Positions 1 through 9,313 of a stretch of DNA of 32,273 nt are shown piece after piece. The stretch's first letter is position 1, and each line of letters begins with the position of its first letter. The DNA is from Stentor roeselii (taxonomy: Eukaryota; Ciliophora; Heterotrichea; Heterotrichida; Stentoridae): positions 1 to 32,273 of the forward strand of contig RSEH01000378.1 in NCBI GenBank assembly GCA_006503475.1. Reading direction: 5' to 3'. Made by a program: the position numbers and the translations under genes. The notes under the pieces are model-generated. The model did no database searches. It saw only the letters and a list, made by a program, of their open reading frames with translations, and was not told the origin of the DNA.

Positions 1-53
1 TTTTGATCGAGTTGGGAGAATGTGGAACTGCTTCAGGCTTCAAGTGGTCTTAA
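1..53 (+). CDS. possible 3' end of a gene cut by the window edge
   Basis: The reading frame starting at base 3 gives about 16 codons ending in TAA at 51-53; the tail reads IELGECGTASGFKWS. The base composition here is less AT-rich than in the spacer that follows, which is why I think it may be coding. The family is not recognisable from so short a piece, and chance cannot be excluded. The rest of the gene would lie upstream of the window. Confidence 0.3.
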   Translation, partial: LIELGECGTASGFKWS

Positions 54-828
54 ATTAGTAATTTTAGTTAAATACTATAAGGGTTTACGAATTTATAAAC
101 ATTAATCGCTATAAATAGTCATTTGTTCAGTTTTCAATTAATTATAGTCGAATCAATTTAAACAAATTTTTCGACAAGATTGTATTTACATTTTAAATAT
201 TATTCAGGATCTCTTGAAGAAGAGTATTAATATACTTTAAGTACTTGAATGACTTGAAGATATTCATCATTCATATTGAGTACTCATATGATCAACCTTC
301 ATGATAGTTTATAAAATTCTGTAGGGTGATTGGTTTTCTCAGAGAGTAGATACTAGATAGACAATAAAGATTTGTTAGTTATTCTTGGGGCACAATTATA
401 TACAAGGTTTTTTATTGTTGAAATTAGAAAGAAAGTTTTAATATTAGATAAAATCCAAGTTCCTCTTTTGATTTAATAAATTCAAATAATCCATTTACTT
501 TTAACTACCATGCATAAAATTGTATCTGTTAATCTTGAATAGGTATGAAAATTAGAGATAATATTTAATTATATTTTTTAGTGATACAAATCTAACTTTA
601 TTCAAAATTTATTTTCTAAATATCGCTAATCTTTGATTTCATCTCACTAAATTTTATCGGTTGGCGTCTCATCTTAAATGATTCAATAATCACTGATTGG
701 TTCTTTTAAATAAAACTAACTCAAATATATTTGATAAATCCATTCAATAAGCAGATCAAAATTTTAAGACCACCAGCTCTTCTCCAAAATCTTATTTCAT
801 ATTTTAAACTACTATAATTAACCTTTAA
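54..828. other. AT-rich intergenic region, no gene seen
   Basis: I see no convincing coding stretch, RNA gene or repeat on either strand in this 775-base spacer. It probably holds the 3' untranslated region of whatever ends near base 53 and the promoter of the gene starting at 829. No specific promoter element can be identified by eye. Confidence 0.6.
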
Positions 829-1896
829 ATGGAACCATCACCAGAGCCAGAGATAACTTGCCTAGTCCTCCTCTACAAAGCCTACATCCAGCAAAGATTC
901 AAACTCGAATCAGAAATAAAACTTCAATGCATAAGTTCAAACTTTTACAAATACAACACAAATCACAGATACTACCTCGAAGTCATTCCAAAAGCCAAGC
1001 AACTAAAAATCAGTTACTTGAACCTTTTAAGAAACCTAAAAATCCTCAACGAAAAAAACCGTCACTCAGCCGAAACCGAAGCTTTAAAATCTCGAATCTC
1101 ATCAAGTTTCATTGAAATAAACTCATTGTCCGATAAAATCCTCGGAAATCTGTGCAACTTCGAAATTCAAAAACATAAATTTAACGCTTTAAACTATAAC
1201 CTGCAAGAAAAACAAGCGAAACTCGAGCAACTGAAAGCCTTACATCAAGTCAACTCGAAGTCTTTGAAGGCCTGGGAATGGAAAAAAGCTCAAGTCGAGT
1301 CAAAAAAACATTCAATCAACTCTCTCAAAGAAAAAATACTTAAAATTCGAGTCAAGATCGAAAACTTGTCTTTGAAAGATGAGGACTCGACGCCTAGGTA
1401 CCTCCAGGACGTAAAAACAGTCCAAAGTTACAAAAAGCTGACAAAAAGCCATTTGTTGCTTCGGTCAAAGATTTTACTGAAAAACGATATTTGCATGCTT
1501 CTTGAATCTGCGAAGCAAACTTATGAAAGTCAAATCCACTTTTTGAAACTAGAAAAAAGAAGAATCCAGAAAATTCACCATCAAGATACTAAAAATGATG
1601 AGAAAAAGAACAGTGATGTGATACAAACTCGACCTTGCACTTTTAGTAAAGAACATTTTGAAGCTGAGATTGCAGAGTACTTTGAATGCATCTCTCCAAT
1701 AAACTCGCGCCCGGTTCTTCCTTGTACTGAGGAGTCTTTTCAGGAAGATATCAAGGACTGTGACCAACTGGCTTCAGATTTGATAAACTCGCTTAGTGAC
1801 TCGCTGAGGAAACGCAATGAAGAGCTTAAAGAAAAAATCAGTAAACTCAGTTCTAAGGTTCATTCTATAGGGAATAAGTTGGTGGAGATTAATTAA
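829..1896 (+). CDS. hypothetical coiled-coil protein, 355 aa
   Basis: Intact ATG-to-TAA frame of 355 residues in the AAATGG start context common here. Residues about 60-250 and 330-355 are rich in K, E, L and S with heptad-like leucine spacing, as in a long coiled coil (for example LEQLKALHQVNSKSLKAW and SINSLKEKILKIRVKIENL). No catalytic motif, membrane segment or signal peptide is visible. A cytoskeletal or basal-body structural role would be typical for such proteins in ciliates, but nothing in the sequence proves it. It converges on the minus-strand gene at 2034-2996, with 137 nt between the two stop codons. The overlapping 85-aa frame on the same strand is a shadow. Confidence 0.8.
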   Translation: MEPSPEPEITCLVLLYKAYIQQRFKLESEIKLQCISSNFYKYNTNHRYYLEVIPKAKQLKISYLNLLRNLKILNEKNRHSAETEALKSRISSSFIEINSLSDKILGNLCNFEIQKHKFNALNYNLQEKQAKLEQLKALHQVNSKSLKAWEWKKAQVESKKHSINSLKEKILKIRVKIENLSLKDEDSTPRYLQDVKTVQSYKKLTKSHLLLRSKILLKNDICMLLESAKQTYESQIHFLKLEKRRIQKIHHQDTKNDEKKNSDVIQTRPCTFSKEHFEAEIAEYFECISPINSRPVLPCTEESFQEDIKDCDQLASDLINSLSDSLRKRNEELKEKISKLSSKVHSIGNKLVEIN

Positions 1897-2033
1897 AAGT
1901 ATCTCGATAATTGCAGGCTATAAATTAAGTTAATAATCTTCGGTCTCTGAAAGATTTATTCTATTAGCCCATCAAGATCTTTATTTCCTATTCGAGCAAT
2001 CTTCTATTATTAAAGCTTCAACTAATATTTTAA

Positions 2034-2996
2034 TTATTTTAAAGACTGGAGGGCACATTTCATTAAATAAGAGTAGTTACCTTCCTTCCCATTCCAAAAA
2101 GCCCCATCCTTTTTTTTCTTCGATGTCAAAAACCCAGGCATTTCAGCAATTTTTTTGTTCTTAGCTTTTTCCCTAACAATCTCTTCAGTGCTAACAATCG
2201 GAGTGCCCTGCAAAATAAAAGGAAAAAAAGCATTCAAATAGCAAAAGTCGATCCAAACATCCAAGCACAAGATTTCAAGTCCATTGACACAAGGAGTATT
2301 CCGAATGATTTTAACAATAAAAGAACTCGCATAGTTCTTTTCCCTGCTAAACTTGTCAAACATTTCCTGTCGAAAAGTTGCGAAATTATTAAAAGCTCTC
2401 GGATTTTGCAGTAGTTCGCCAATAAAAGTAAGAATACTGTAAAGGTTGCTACAAGACTCTCGATTGTACCGACTTGCCTTCTCATCTCGAATCATTGCAT
2501 TGAAATGTTCAGTGGCCGATTCAAGATAATCATGCGCCTCTGACATTTTTCCCAATTGGCACATGCAGATCAGCCCGACGAAGGAACTCGCTATTTGAAG
2601 ATCGGAAAACTCAGGAGTTTCTTTGAGCCCCAGCAGAAGACTTTCAGAATCATATAAAAACTTCACAGAACTCGAATAGTCCCCGACTTTAAGATGTAAA
2701 AAGGCCAGATTGTTGTAAAGAATCACTCGCACTGGAGAGCTTTTATCTTTTTTCTTACCCTTGAAGAAAATAGCCACATCTACGAAGAGAGCTCTTTTGA
2801 GGACTTCTAGAGATAACTGCAGCAAATTGTGGTATAAGAATACGATCGAGATTGAAGTTGAAAGGTTTAGAATGTATTTCAAGGTTTTTAGCGTTTGAGG
2901 ACTTTCGTAACCGATTTGGGTTGAAAATCGCTTGAATTTGTCCTCCAGAGATTTTAACTTCTGCAGGATAACTGGAATTGATGTAATTTTCGGCAT
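2034..2996 (-). CDS. hypothetical helical protein, possibly TPR-like, 320 aa
   Basis: Intact 320-residue frame, ATG at 2996-2994, TAA at 2036-2034. The protein is mainly alpha-helical. The central part (about residues 95-175) has helix pairs with TPR-like spacing, for example ILYNNLAFLHLKVGDYSSSV followed by a second pair around LICMCQLGKMSEAHDYLESA. These suggest degenerate tetratricopeptide repeats and hence a scaffold or adaptor role. No TM segment or signal peptide is visible. The C-terminus ends in a basic, lysine-rich segment. It is divergent from the RCC1-type gene at 3215, with a 218-nt intergenic space. The exact function is unknown. Confidence 0.75.
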   Translation of the reverse strand: MPKITSIPVILQKLKSLEDKFKRFSTQIGYESPQTLKTLKYILNLSTSISIVFLYHNLLQLSLEVLKRALFVDVAIFFKGKKKDKSSPVRVILYNNLAFLHLKVGDYSSSVKFLYDSESLLLGLKETPEFSDLQIASSFVGLICMCQLGKMSEAHDYLESATEHFNAMIRDEKASRYNRESCSNLYSILTFIGELLQNPRAFNNFATFRQEMFDKFSREKNYASSFIVKIIRNTPCVNGLEILCLDVWIDFCYLNAFFPFILQGTPIVSTEEIVREKAKNKKIAEMPGFLTSKKKKDGAFWNGKEGNYSYLMKCALQSLK

Positions 2997-3214
2997 TTAT
3001 TTAGACTCTTATTAATTATTTCCAGCTGTTACTGAAGGTCACCAGATTATTTATTTTAAAACTCTTGGAAATCCTTGTGTTTTCTTCATGATTTTTCGTG
3101 TTTTTTTGAAGTTTAGATGCTGTTGCAAGACTGAATGAATCTCTCTGAAATCCTAAAAAACTCCTTATTTGAATAAATCCTTAAAAACATTCTCTTTATG
3201 AAAAAATCTTATTA

Positions 3215-5869
3215 ATGGATCCTAAAATCAATTCAAATTTCGGTCTGGTATCAACGAAGTCTTACAGCCTGGTCCAAATCTCCCATTACAAAGTAAACTC
3301 TTCTTGTTTCAGCCTTCAAAGCGGGTTCATGGTTAACGACCAAAACAAACTATTCCACCTAGACCTACTCACACTGAACAAAACCTTTTTACAATCAAAC
3401 GTGTTCCAAGTCTCCTGCAACGAGTCAGTCGCCGCTTTCATCACAGAAGCCGGGTCACTTTTCACCTTTGGGGAAGACAAAGAAAACTTCGGAACTCTCG
3501 GCATAAAAAACTGTTTTTCCTCGAAAATTCCTTTAAAACTTGCTTTTGACTTTGAAGTTTCCACTGTTCACATCGGGCAAAGTCACGTGGCTTGTCTGTC
3601 AAAGACCGGCGAGCTCTTCACCTGGGGCAGTGGGGTGCACGGCGAGTTAGGAGTGAGTCTTTTCTGTGAACAACAGCTTCCGACACTAGTCCGCAGTGCT
3701 CAGATCTTCCTGATAAAGCAAGTAGTCTGCGGTCGAGGTTTCACAGCGATTTGCACGGCCGGAGGCTTTTTGTATATTTTTGGACAACTGCCCGTTTCCA
3801 GCTGTGGAAGTAAAAAGGTCAAATCGCCCTTCACTGTCAAGTCCCTGTCAAAGTCCTTCATCACGGAGGTTTCAGCTGCTCGAGACTTTTTGGCTGTCGT
3901 CACAGACCAAAAAGAAGTTTTTTTAGTTGACGCTTGCTTGGAAGTCTTTCATCTTCCAGAAAAATACTCAAAAGTCGCTTGTTCTTCAGATTCCTTGTTG
4001 GCTGTTTCGAAAAAACATAAACTTTTCCATGAATTCAAACCTGCCTCGAACGCAACTTGTAAAGCAAGTCATTTAAACGAGAAGGTTTTTTTAATTGAAG
4101 AACTTATTTCAGCGAAAATCAACTTTTTCGCTGGAGCACTTGTCGGGTATCAACTTGATTCTGTCACTGCTAATGGGGACTTGCGACTTCAGTATTTAAG
4201 ACAACATAAGCTTCGAAGGGATTCACAAGTTTTAAGAGAGTTCAACTCCCGGAAGCCGATTTTGGCGAATTTGGTTTCAGTTCTGCTTTGCAAACTTCAA
4301 AATAACCTCAAGTTCAGCTTTGGGTGTCTCAGATTCAAACAGAAATACGAAAATATGAGAGAAAAAAATACTCTTAGCCTTGTTTTGCTCTCTATTTTGA
4401 ATAACTTGTCAATAAAACTTCTGATTCATAAGAAAAACTCCTGGAAAAAGTTCTGGGGCCACTCAGAGCAAGTAAAAAAACGAAGAAGAAGCAAAGAGTT
4501 TAAAAAAAGCTCAACTATTCAGAAAGTTTTACAAGAAAGAGTCAGAAAAATGCTTTTTTTTGTTGTTTCGCTTTTTAACTGCACGGAAAGTTTTAAAGTT
4601 GCGAAAATTCGACTCACTGAAACAATTGTTTCAAAAATGCTGCAAAAAACCAGTCGAGACCTGATGACTGCTTTTTTGAGAATGAAGAAATATTCAGAGA
4701 TCTACAAAAAGTCGGACTTCGCTCTTTCCAGGCTTTTCGAGGTGATTGAAAAACTGATGAAAGCCACTTTTATTCAGAGTCTCGTCCAGGTTAATGTGAT
4801 TAAAGCCAAGCTACGCAAAATCGTGAATCAAATTCTCGCGTTTTCCGCTGCTAAAAGCTCGAGAACTCAAATTTTCAAGCATTTCCATGAGTGGAAGAGA
4901 CAAATCATCGCAAGTAAAATCGCTGCCATAAGCCAGAAATACGCTCGAAGCATAAAAACCAAGAAAATCGCTGAAAAGGTAAAACAACTTCTAAGAAAAT
5001 CATTAAAAATCGGTCTTTTCAGCCTGAAACTTCACATTCGTACTCCTTTTAACAAGTTAAAACTTTCATTTTTCATTAAAACCTTCAACGTTTTTTTCTA
5101 CAGTCCGAAAAAAGAGAGTTTTTTAAAAATCAGAGCTTTTGGAAAAGTAAATCGAAGAATGATCAACTTGTTGAAAAGCCTTTTAAAGGCCAGGTTCAAA
5201 AGTCTGCTGATAAGTCTTCAAGGGTTCATAAAAGCGAAGCGACTGGTGCTTTTAATGAAGATTCTGACTAATCACCAGACCAGGCTGTCCAATCAGGACT
5301 ACAAAAAGAAATTCGAGGCTTTTCACTCAGTCGAGTGGAAAGAAAGAAGAAGCTTCAGCCCAGCCTTGTCAACTTTAAGTGACTCGGCAGGGTCACTCAG
5401 AATTTTCCAGTCTTTGAACCCGCGACTTGAAAGTGAAGGACTGAAGAACACCTCGCCTTTTCCGAAGACTGAAAAAAATGCGCTTGTCAAGCCGATTGAT
5501 TTTTCGAAACTTACGAATGGGAATCATTTGACTCTTGAGAATTTTTTGAATAAGCTTGGGAGTTCTAAGGCAAGGTCTTCTCGTAAGACAGCCACTGCAA
5601 AAACTCCGAATTTCAAAAGAAAGACCTTGAAAACTATGACTTTGAGTTCGAGAGAATACACAAAATCTCAGACTAATAAAAGCAACAATAACAGCTTTTT
5701 TTTAGACAAATCGAAAATTGATATTCGGATCAATAAAGAAATGAATAAGGAGTACTCGAGTTGGGAGAAGCAACTTATGGCTCTTGCTCAGAGCCTCTTG
5801 TTCAATGTTTATAAAAATCATTATTTGAGGGTGGTAGACAGAATTTTGAATAAAAATGAGCAGAATTAA
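3215..5869 (+). CDS. RCC1-repeat protein with long basic helical C-terminus, 884 aa
   Basis: Intact 884-residue frame. Residues about 15-300 contain RCC1-type blades: VAAFITEAGSLFTFGEDKEN near 72-91, and the clearest at 119-147, HIGQSHVACLSKTGELFTWG followed by G-x-x-G-E-L-G; a third is near 170-190. This fold is usually a seven-bladed propeller acting as an exchange factor or a scaffold. Residues about 340-700 are strongly basic and helical with scattered F, L and W positions (for example FKHFHEWKRQIIASK), vaguely like Sfi1/centrin-binding repeats, but I cannot assign a family. About 705-830 is low-complexity, Ser/Lys-rich and probably disordered. The C-terminus returns to a helix. The architecture suggests a cytoskeleton-associated scaffold (inference). 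It converges on the gene at 5989 with a 119-nt gap. Confidence 0.85.
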   Translation: MDPKINSNFGLVSTKSYSLVQISHYKVNSSCFSLQSGFMVNDQNKLFHLDLLTLNKTFLQSNVFQVSCNESVAAFITEAGSLFTFGEDKENFGTLGIKNCFSSKIPLKLAFDFEVSTVHIGQSHVACLSKTGELFTWGSGVHGELGVSLFCEQQLPTLVRSAQIFLIKQVVCGRGFTAICTAGGFLYIFGQLPVSSCGSKKVKSPFTVKSLSKSFITEVSAARDFLAVVTDQKEVFLVDACLEVFHLPEKYSKVACSSDSLLAVSKKHKLFHEFKPASNATCKASHLNEKVFLIEELISAKINFFAGALVGYQLDSVTANGDLRLQYLRQHKLRRDSQVLREFNSRKPILANLVSVLLCKLQNNLKFSFGCLRFKQKYENMREKNTLSLVLLSILNNLSIKLLIHKKNSWKKFWGHSEQVKKRRRSKEFKKSSTIQKVLQERVRKMLFFVVSLFNCTESFKVAKIRLTETIVSKMLQKTSRDLMTAFLRMKKYSEIYKKSDFALSRLFEVIEKLMKATFIQSLVQVNVIKAKLRKIVNQILAFSAAKSSRTQIFKHFHEWKRQIIASKIAAISQKYARSIKTKKIAEKVKQLLRKSLKIGLFSLKLHIRTPFNKLKLSFFIKTFNVFFYSPKKESFLKIRAFGKVNRRMINLLKSLLKARFKSLLISLQGFIKAKRLVLLMKILTNHQTRLSNQDYKKKFEAFHSVEWKERRSFSPALSTLSDSAGSLRIFQSLNPRLESEGLKNTSPFPKTEKNALVKPIDFSKLTNGNHLTLENFLNKLGSSKARSSRKTATAKTPNFKRKTLKTMTLSSREYTKSQTNKSNNNSFFLDKSKIDIRINKEMNKEYSSWEKQLMALAQSLLFNVYKNHYLRVVDRILNKNEQN

Positions 5870-5988
5870 TTAAGTAATGGTAGTGGAATAAGAGGTAGTT
5901 ATTTGAAAGTACTTAAAATTTAACTTTTACTCATAATTTAAAATCATGAAATTTGAGTTCTCAACATCCTTTAACGATAACCAGACAT

Positions 5989-7143
5989 CTATAAACCTTC
6001 TTTATAATACAAAATAGAATTCTTCGACAGTCTCTTTCTATTCTCAACAAACTGTCCAGTCCTAGAGCTTTTCTGACTAATAACCTCAAACCTTCCAGTT
6101 CTACTAAAAGACCGACTAGGGTAAAACTCTTTTCTAAGATTTTCATTATCAAAGACTTTGTATTCTTTAAACGAGTAATTCCTTACACCTTGATTTTTTA
6201 AGCTTTCCTTAAAAATGCGACTTTCTCTCTTTCCATCAATTGAATTCTCATCATTTTTGGTTTCCCGAGTCATGGCAAGTTCTTTCATTTTCTCCAAAGC
6301 CCTTTTATGTACTCTAGGCGACTGAATGACCATCTTTGCTAATTTAAGTTCTTCTTGCAGCAAGTTAATGGTTTGCGTGTGGCGAATGTTCAGTTCTTCC
6401 CTTGCTTCAACTTCCTTCTCAGACTGCAGACGATAAGCTTGATACTCGTTCAGCAATTCTTCTTTTTCCTTTGAAAGCTTCGCAATGATTTCGCCAGTGC
6501 TTTCTTTTATCCGATTTTCAAGGTCTTTGATATTTTTCCTCAGAATCAAGTTTTCTTCATTCAGTTTTTCATTACTTGATCGACATCTACTGAGTTCTTC
6601 TTTGTAAGCCTCGCAAAGCTCTTTCAAGGAATCGATTTGAATCGTTGAAGACTCGTCTTCAATCAGCTTTTCTGGCGAAGATGGAGGAAGTTGAGGTCTT
6701 TTTAACTGTCTTGAAAGGCGACGAGTGGAGATCCTCATTTGCGCGATGACTGCTTCTTGATTTGCCACGTATTGGTTCAGTTCTGTGATTTTATTGTCTT
6801 TTTTTCGTATTAAAGTGCGAGAATTTGCATGAATTTCTTTAAGTTCTTCGATTTCTTTTTGAAAGTCTTCTTTTACTTGGGTGAGTTTCAAATTGAACTC
6901 CTTTCGAGCGACGTTCAGCATCTTGACCTTGAAATTTCTGATTTCCTCTTCTTTGCTTTCTCGAATGTTTGAAATCAGCTTCTCGTAAATTTCCTTTTCG
7001 CCGAACCTCAGGGTGTTAACAGGAACTGGCTTCAGGGTCAGTCTCGATTGAATGTTGTCAGGAACAGCAGGGAGGAAATTGTTGTAATTTTCCAATGACA
7101 GCCAAAACTCATTGTCTGAGTCGTTTGAATCAATGTCACTCAT
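5989..7143 (-). CDS. hypothetical coiled-coil protein, 384 aa
   Basis: Intact frame of 384 residues, ATG at 7143-7141, stop TAG at 5991-5989. The N-terminal 20 residues are acidic. Residues about 45-285 form a long coiled coil interrupted near 147-165 by a proline-rich break (RPQLPPSSPE). The tail (about 300-384) is basic and Ser/Arg-rich, with repeated SRTGRFE and SRTGQF elements. A filament or basal-body protein is plausible, but no known family is recognised. It is the last of three closely packed minus-strand genes (8432 to 5989); its start lies 53 nt after the stop of the gene at 7197-7685. Confidence 0.8.
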   Translation of the reverse strand: MSDIDSNDSDNEFWLSLENYNNFLPAVPDNIQSRLTLKPVPVNTLRFGEKEIYEKLISNIRESKEEEIRNFKVKMLNVARKEFNLKLTQVKEDFQKEIEELKEIHANSRTLIRKKDNKITELNQYVANQEAVIAQMRISTRRLSRQLKRPQLPPSSPEKLIEDESSTIQIDSLKELCEAYKEELSRCRSSNEKLNEENLILRKNIKDLENRIKESTGEIIAKLSKEKEELLNEYQAYRLQSEKEVEAREELNIRHTQTINLLQEELKLAKMVIQSPRVHKRALEKMKELAMTRETKNDENSIDGKRESRIFKESLKNQGVRNYSFKEYKVFDNENLRKEFYPSRSFSRTGRFEVISQKSSRTGQFVENRKRLSKNSILYYKEGL

Positions 7144-7196
7144 TGTAAAAATTTATTATTGAGAATAGGTTTTAACTATGACGCAGATAATTCGAT

Positions 7197-7685
7197 TTAC
7201 CTTGATTTTAGCTTCTTTTCTATGAAATTCACGAAGTGTTTTGTGTTGCGTATCACGAGGTTGAAAGGCTTGTTCCAAGTAAAAAAGATTTCCATTAATT
7301 GGCTAACTTTTTTACCTTCTAGGACTTGACTTCTCACAAGCTCTGTCTTCGCTGAATAAAAATCTGAGGAAAAAGGGGAAAAGATTGCCTGGTTCTTACT
7401 TTTAAAGAATTTCAAGTGCTTGGTTCCATCTTCAGTTAAGTAACATGCGATGTATCCTGGGTCTTCTGGGCAAGCTACTTCTAGAAGTAAGAAGTATCTT
7501 TTCCTACTTCCGATGGTGTGAATTAATTTAACTGGCATTCGATATATGCTGATTTCTTTTATGTAGTACTCGTAGTTCTCATTTGGGATTTCAATGTCTA
7601 TACCTCCATATATATTTGTCAGGGTCTTTCTGATTAAACCTTTTTCATTTACTGATTCTAGGTCTTGAGAGTGTTTATTACCCAT
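7197..7685 (-). CDS. hypothetical 162-aa protein with N-myristoylation-type start
   Basis: Intact frame of 162 residues. The N-terminus MGNKHS has Gly2 and Ser6, the classical N-myristoyltransferase context, so membrane attachment is likely (inference). The rest is a compact mixed alpha/beta sequence without a recognised motif; hydrophobic strands such as RYFLLLEVACPEDPGYIACY suggest a globular domain. No TM segment is seen. It lies 30 nt downstream of the RING gene stop and 53 nt upstream of the coiled-coil gene start, all on the same strand, so any promoter must be very short or lie within its neighbour. Confidence 0.75.
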   Translation of the reverse strand: MGNKHSQDLESVNEKGLIRKTLTNIYGGIDIEIPNENYEYYIKEISIYRMPVKLIHTIGSRKRYFLLLEVACPEDPGYIACYLTEDGTKHLKFFKSKNQAIFSPFSSDFYSAKTELVRSQVLEGKKVSQLMEIFFTWNKPFNLVIRNTKHFVNFIEKKLKSR

Positions 7686-7715
7686 TAATATAACCTTAAT
7701 TAGATATTAAGCATA

Positions 7716-8432
7716 TTAAGCGCAAGCCAGGCAAGTATTTACCTTACAATGCAAGCAAGAGAAAGCTCCAAACTTGGAAATCTTTTTCTTACAAGTATTA
7801 CAAGTAAAGTACCTTTTGCCTTCCATTTTGCAAACATTCTGAATTTTCGGTCTCCACTTAACAACATGTCCTTTAGCACAAAAGTCTCTCTTGTTCCAGA
7901 CATCAAAGTACTTCCGACAGCATCTCAAACAAAGGTCAACATCACACAAAGCGCATCTTTTGCACTTTTCATTAAACTCCATCAAGCATCCATCGCACTT
8001 GAAAGGTGACTGAAGTGCTTCGTTCATCAAATGGCCTGAACAACACAAAACTTCTCCTTTGCACAAATGGCACAAGTCGTAATTGCAAGTCGAACAATGC
8101 CAGGTGGCTGAAGATGTTGTTTCGTTGCAAGAGTTGCATTTGGCTAATGAAGAATCATGCAATTCACTCAGGTAAAGACTGTGATTTGATGGGCAAAAGT
8201 CAGAAAGTTTGATTTCCTTGATCGTTCTTTGAAATAAGGAAAATCCTGAAGTTTTCCGGATTAACGAAATCAAGTCGAAGTTTAAAGACGTGCTTTTTAT
8301 TTGCACTCGGTCGAATGGACACTTTCGGGACTTCAGGTTGAACAGGCAGCATGTGCAGAGAGTGTGTCCGCATTGAAGAATTGTTGGAGGACTTATGTCG
8401 CTGTAGGCATTAAAACAGATTTTGCACTCCAT
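7716..8432 (-). CDS. RING finger (C3HC3D) plus DC1-like zinc repeats, 238 aa
   Basis: The N-terminus is a RING finger: C3-x2-C6, C21-x-H23-x2-C26-x2-C29, then C38-P-F-D41. The last ligand is Asp rather than Cys, as in TRAF-type RINGs (C3HC3D). Three Cys/His-rich repeats follow. Each has a C-x-x-(G/N)-H-like start, then C-x2-C pairs, then a C-x2-C-x4-C-x2-C block (about residues 80-125, 129-170 and 183-238). They resemble DC1/C1-like zinc domains. RING proteins usually recruit E2 enzymes for ubiquitin transfer, so an E3 ligase role is likely, with target unknown. Start ATG at 8432-8430, stop TAA. Plus-strand frames across it are shadows. Confidence 0.88.
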   Translation of the reverse strand: MECKICFNAYSDISPPTILQCGHTLCTCCLFNLKSRKCPFDRVQIKSTSLNFDLISLIRKTSGFSLFQRTIKEIKLSDFCPSNHSLYLSELHDSSLAKCNSCNETTSSATWHCSTCNYDLCHLCKGEVLCCSGHLMNEALQSPFKCDGCLMEFNEKCKRCALCDVDLCLRCCRKYFDVWNKRDFCAKGHVVKWRPKIQNVCKMEGKRYFTCNTCKKKISKFGAFSCLHCKVNTCLACA

Positions 8433-8623
8433 TTACTATGCTTTAGCAAATTTATTTTTAAAGAAATATTTTAGTTAAGTGGATTTTGACTGGAGAATAA
8501 GACGTGGTTTATTGGTTAGAGAAATTTTAAGTTCAGTAGTTTTATATAAATGGTCAAGGTTATAACTTAGATATGAAATTAGGATTATTGGTAATAATGG
8601 GTATAAAATAATCTTATTTGGAA

Positions 8624-9310
8624 ATGAATCTCCAGATAGCCTTTAAGGGAAACAATCAAAGAGGTGGTTTCATCTCTTACGAAATCGAGCTAAAAGACTT
8701 AAAAACCAATGAAACCTGGACTTTCCATCGTCGTTATTCATTCCTGCGTGATTTCTACTCCCAAATCTCATCCTCCCTGAACCATTCCTTAAATTTTCCC
8801 CCTAAAAAGCTATTCGGTAACAAAAGCCCAAAATTTGTAGCACATCGTCAACAAGAGCTCGAAACTTTCTTCAAAAATCTCTTGAAACATGCAGGATTAC
8901 AAGAAAATCCTTCAATCATAAACTTTTTATACCCATCAGACCGAAAAATCTGTGAATCCGCGAAGCCATCAGTACAACCAACAAAGAAACTCGCAGAAAA
9001 AGGGGAAAGAATAAAAGAAGTTCGAGACACTTCTCAAAAAGTAGCAGATTTAATGAATTCCAAGTTCTTCGACCTGTCAAGTCAGCCTCTTCCCTTAGAA
9101 GAAGAAGAATACAAAAGCCGAGAGCGATGTTATTGTGAGGTCTTCAAAGGGCTTAAACTTGAAATCCCTTCAAATTTACACCTGAAGTCTCAGGAAACTG
9201 ATGAAAATCATGCAGTTTCCTCAGGAAGGTCTCTTGAGCGAAGTTTCGACTCTTTATTAAGAGCTTTCCCGACACCGACAGGTTATCAGTTCACTCGTAA
9301 GTTAGATTAA
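8624..9310 (+). CDS. PX-domain phosphoinositide-binding protein, 228 aa
   Basis: Residues about 1-105 form a PX domain. RRYSF at 36-40 supplies the R-R/K-Y-S/T-x-F signature, the PPKK loop is at 59-62, and R75 in the AHRQQELE helix is the further basic residue usually contacting the lipid. All main phosphoinositide contacts appear present, which by family knowledge favours PI3P-containing endosomal membranes. The remainder (about 106-228) is charged and probably disordered. I chose the ATG at 8624 over an in-frame TTG at 8618, since non-ATG starts are not expected here. A sorting-nexin-like trafficking role is the simplest inference. It ends 3 nt before the stop of the convergent gene at 9314. 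Confidence 0.9.
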   Translation: MNLQIAFKGNNQRGGFISYEIELKDLKTNETWTFHRRYSFLRDFYSQISSSLNHSLNFPPKKLFGNKSPKFVAHRQQELETFFKNLLKHAGLQENPSIINFLYPSDRKICESAKPSVQPTKKLAEKGERIKEVRDTSQKVADLMNSKFFDLSSQPLPLEEEEYKSRERCYCEVFKGLKLEIPSNLHLKSQETDENHAVSSGRSLERSFDSLLRAFPTPTGYQFTRKLD

Positions 9311-9313
9311 CTA

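Noticed and set aside
8972-8986. GTACAACCAACAAAG in the PX gene as a hidden intron
   Set aside because: It has A at position 10 and ends AG but lacks the T9-A10 pair and the T-richness of the others; it lies in a low-complexity tail where removal cannot be judged.
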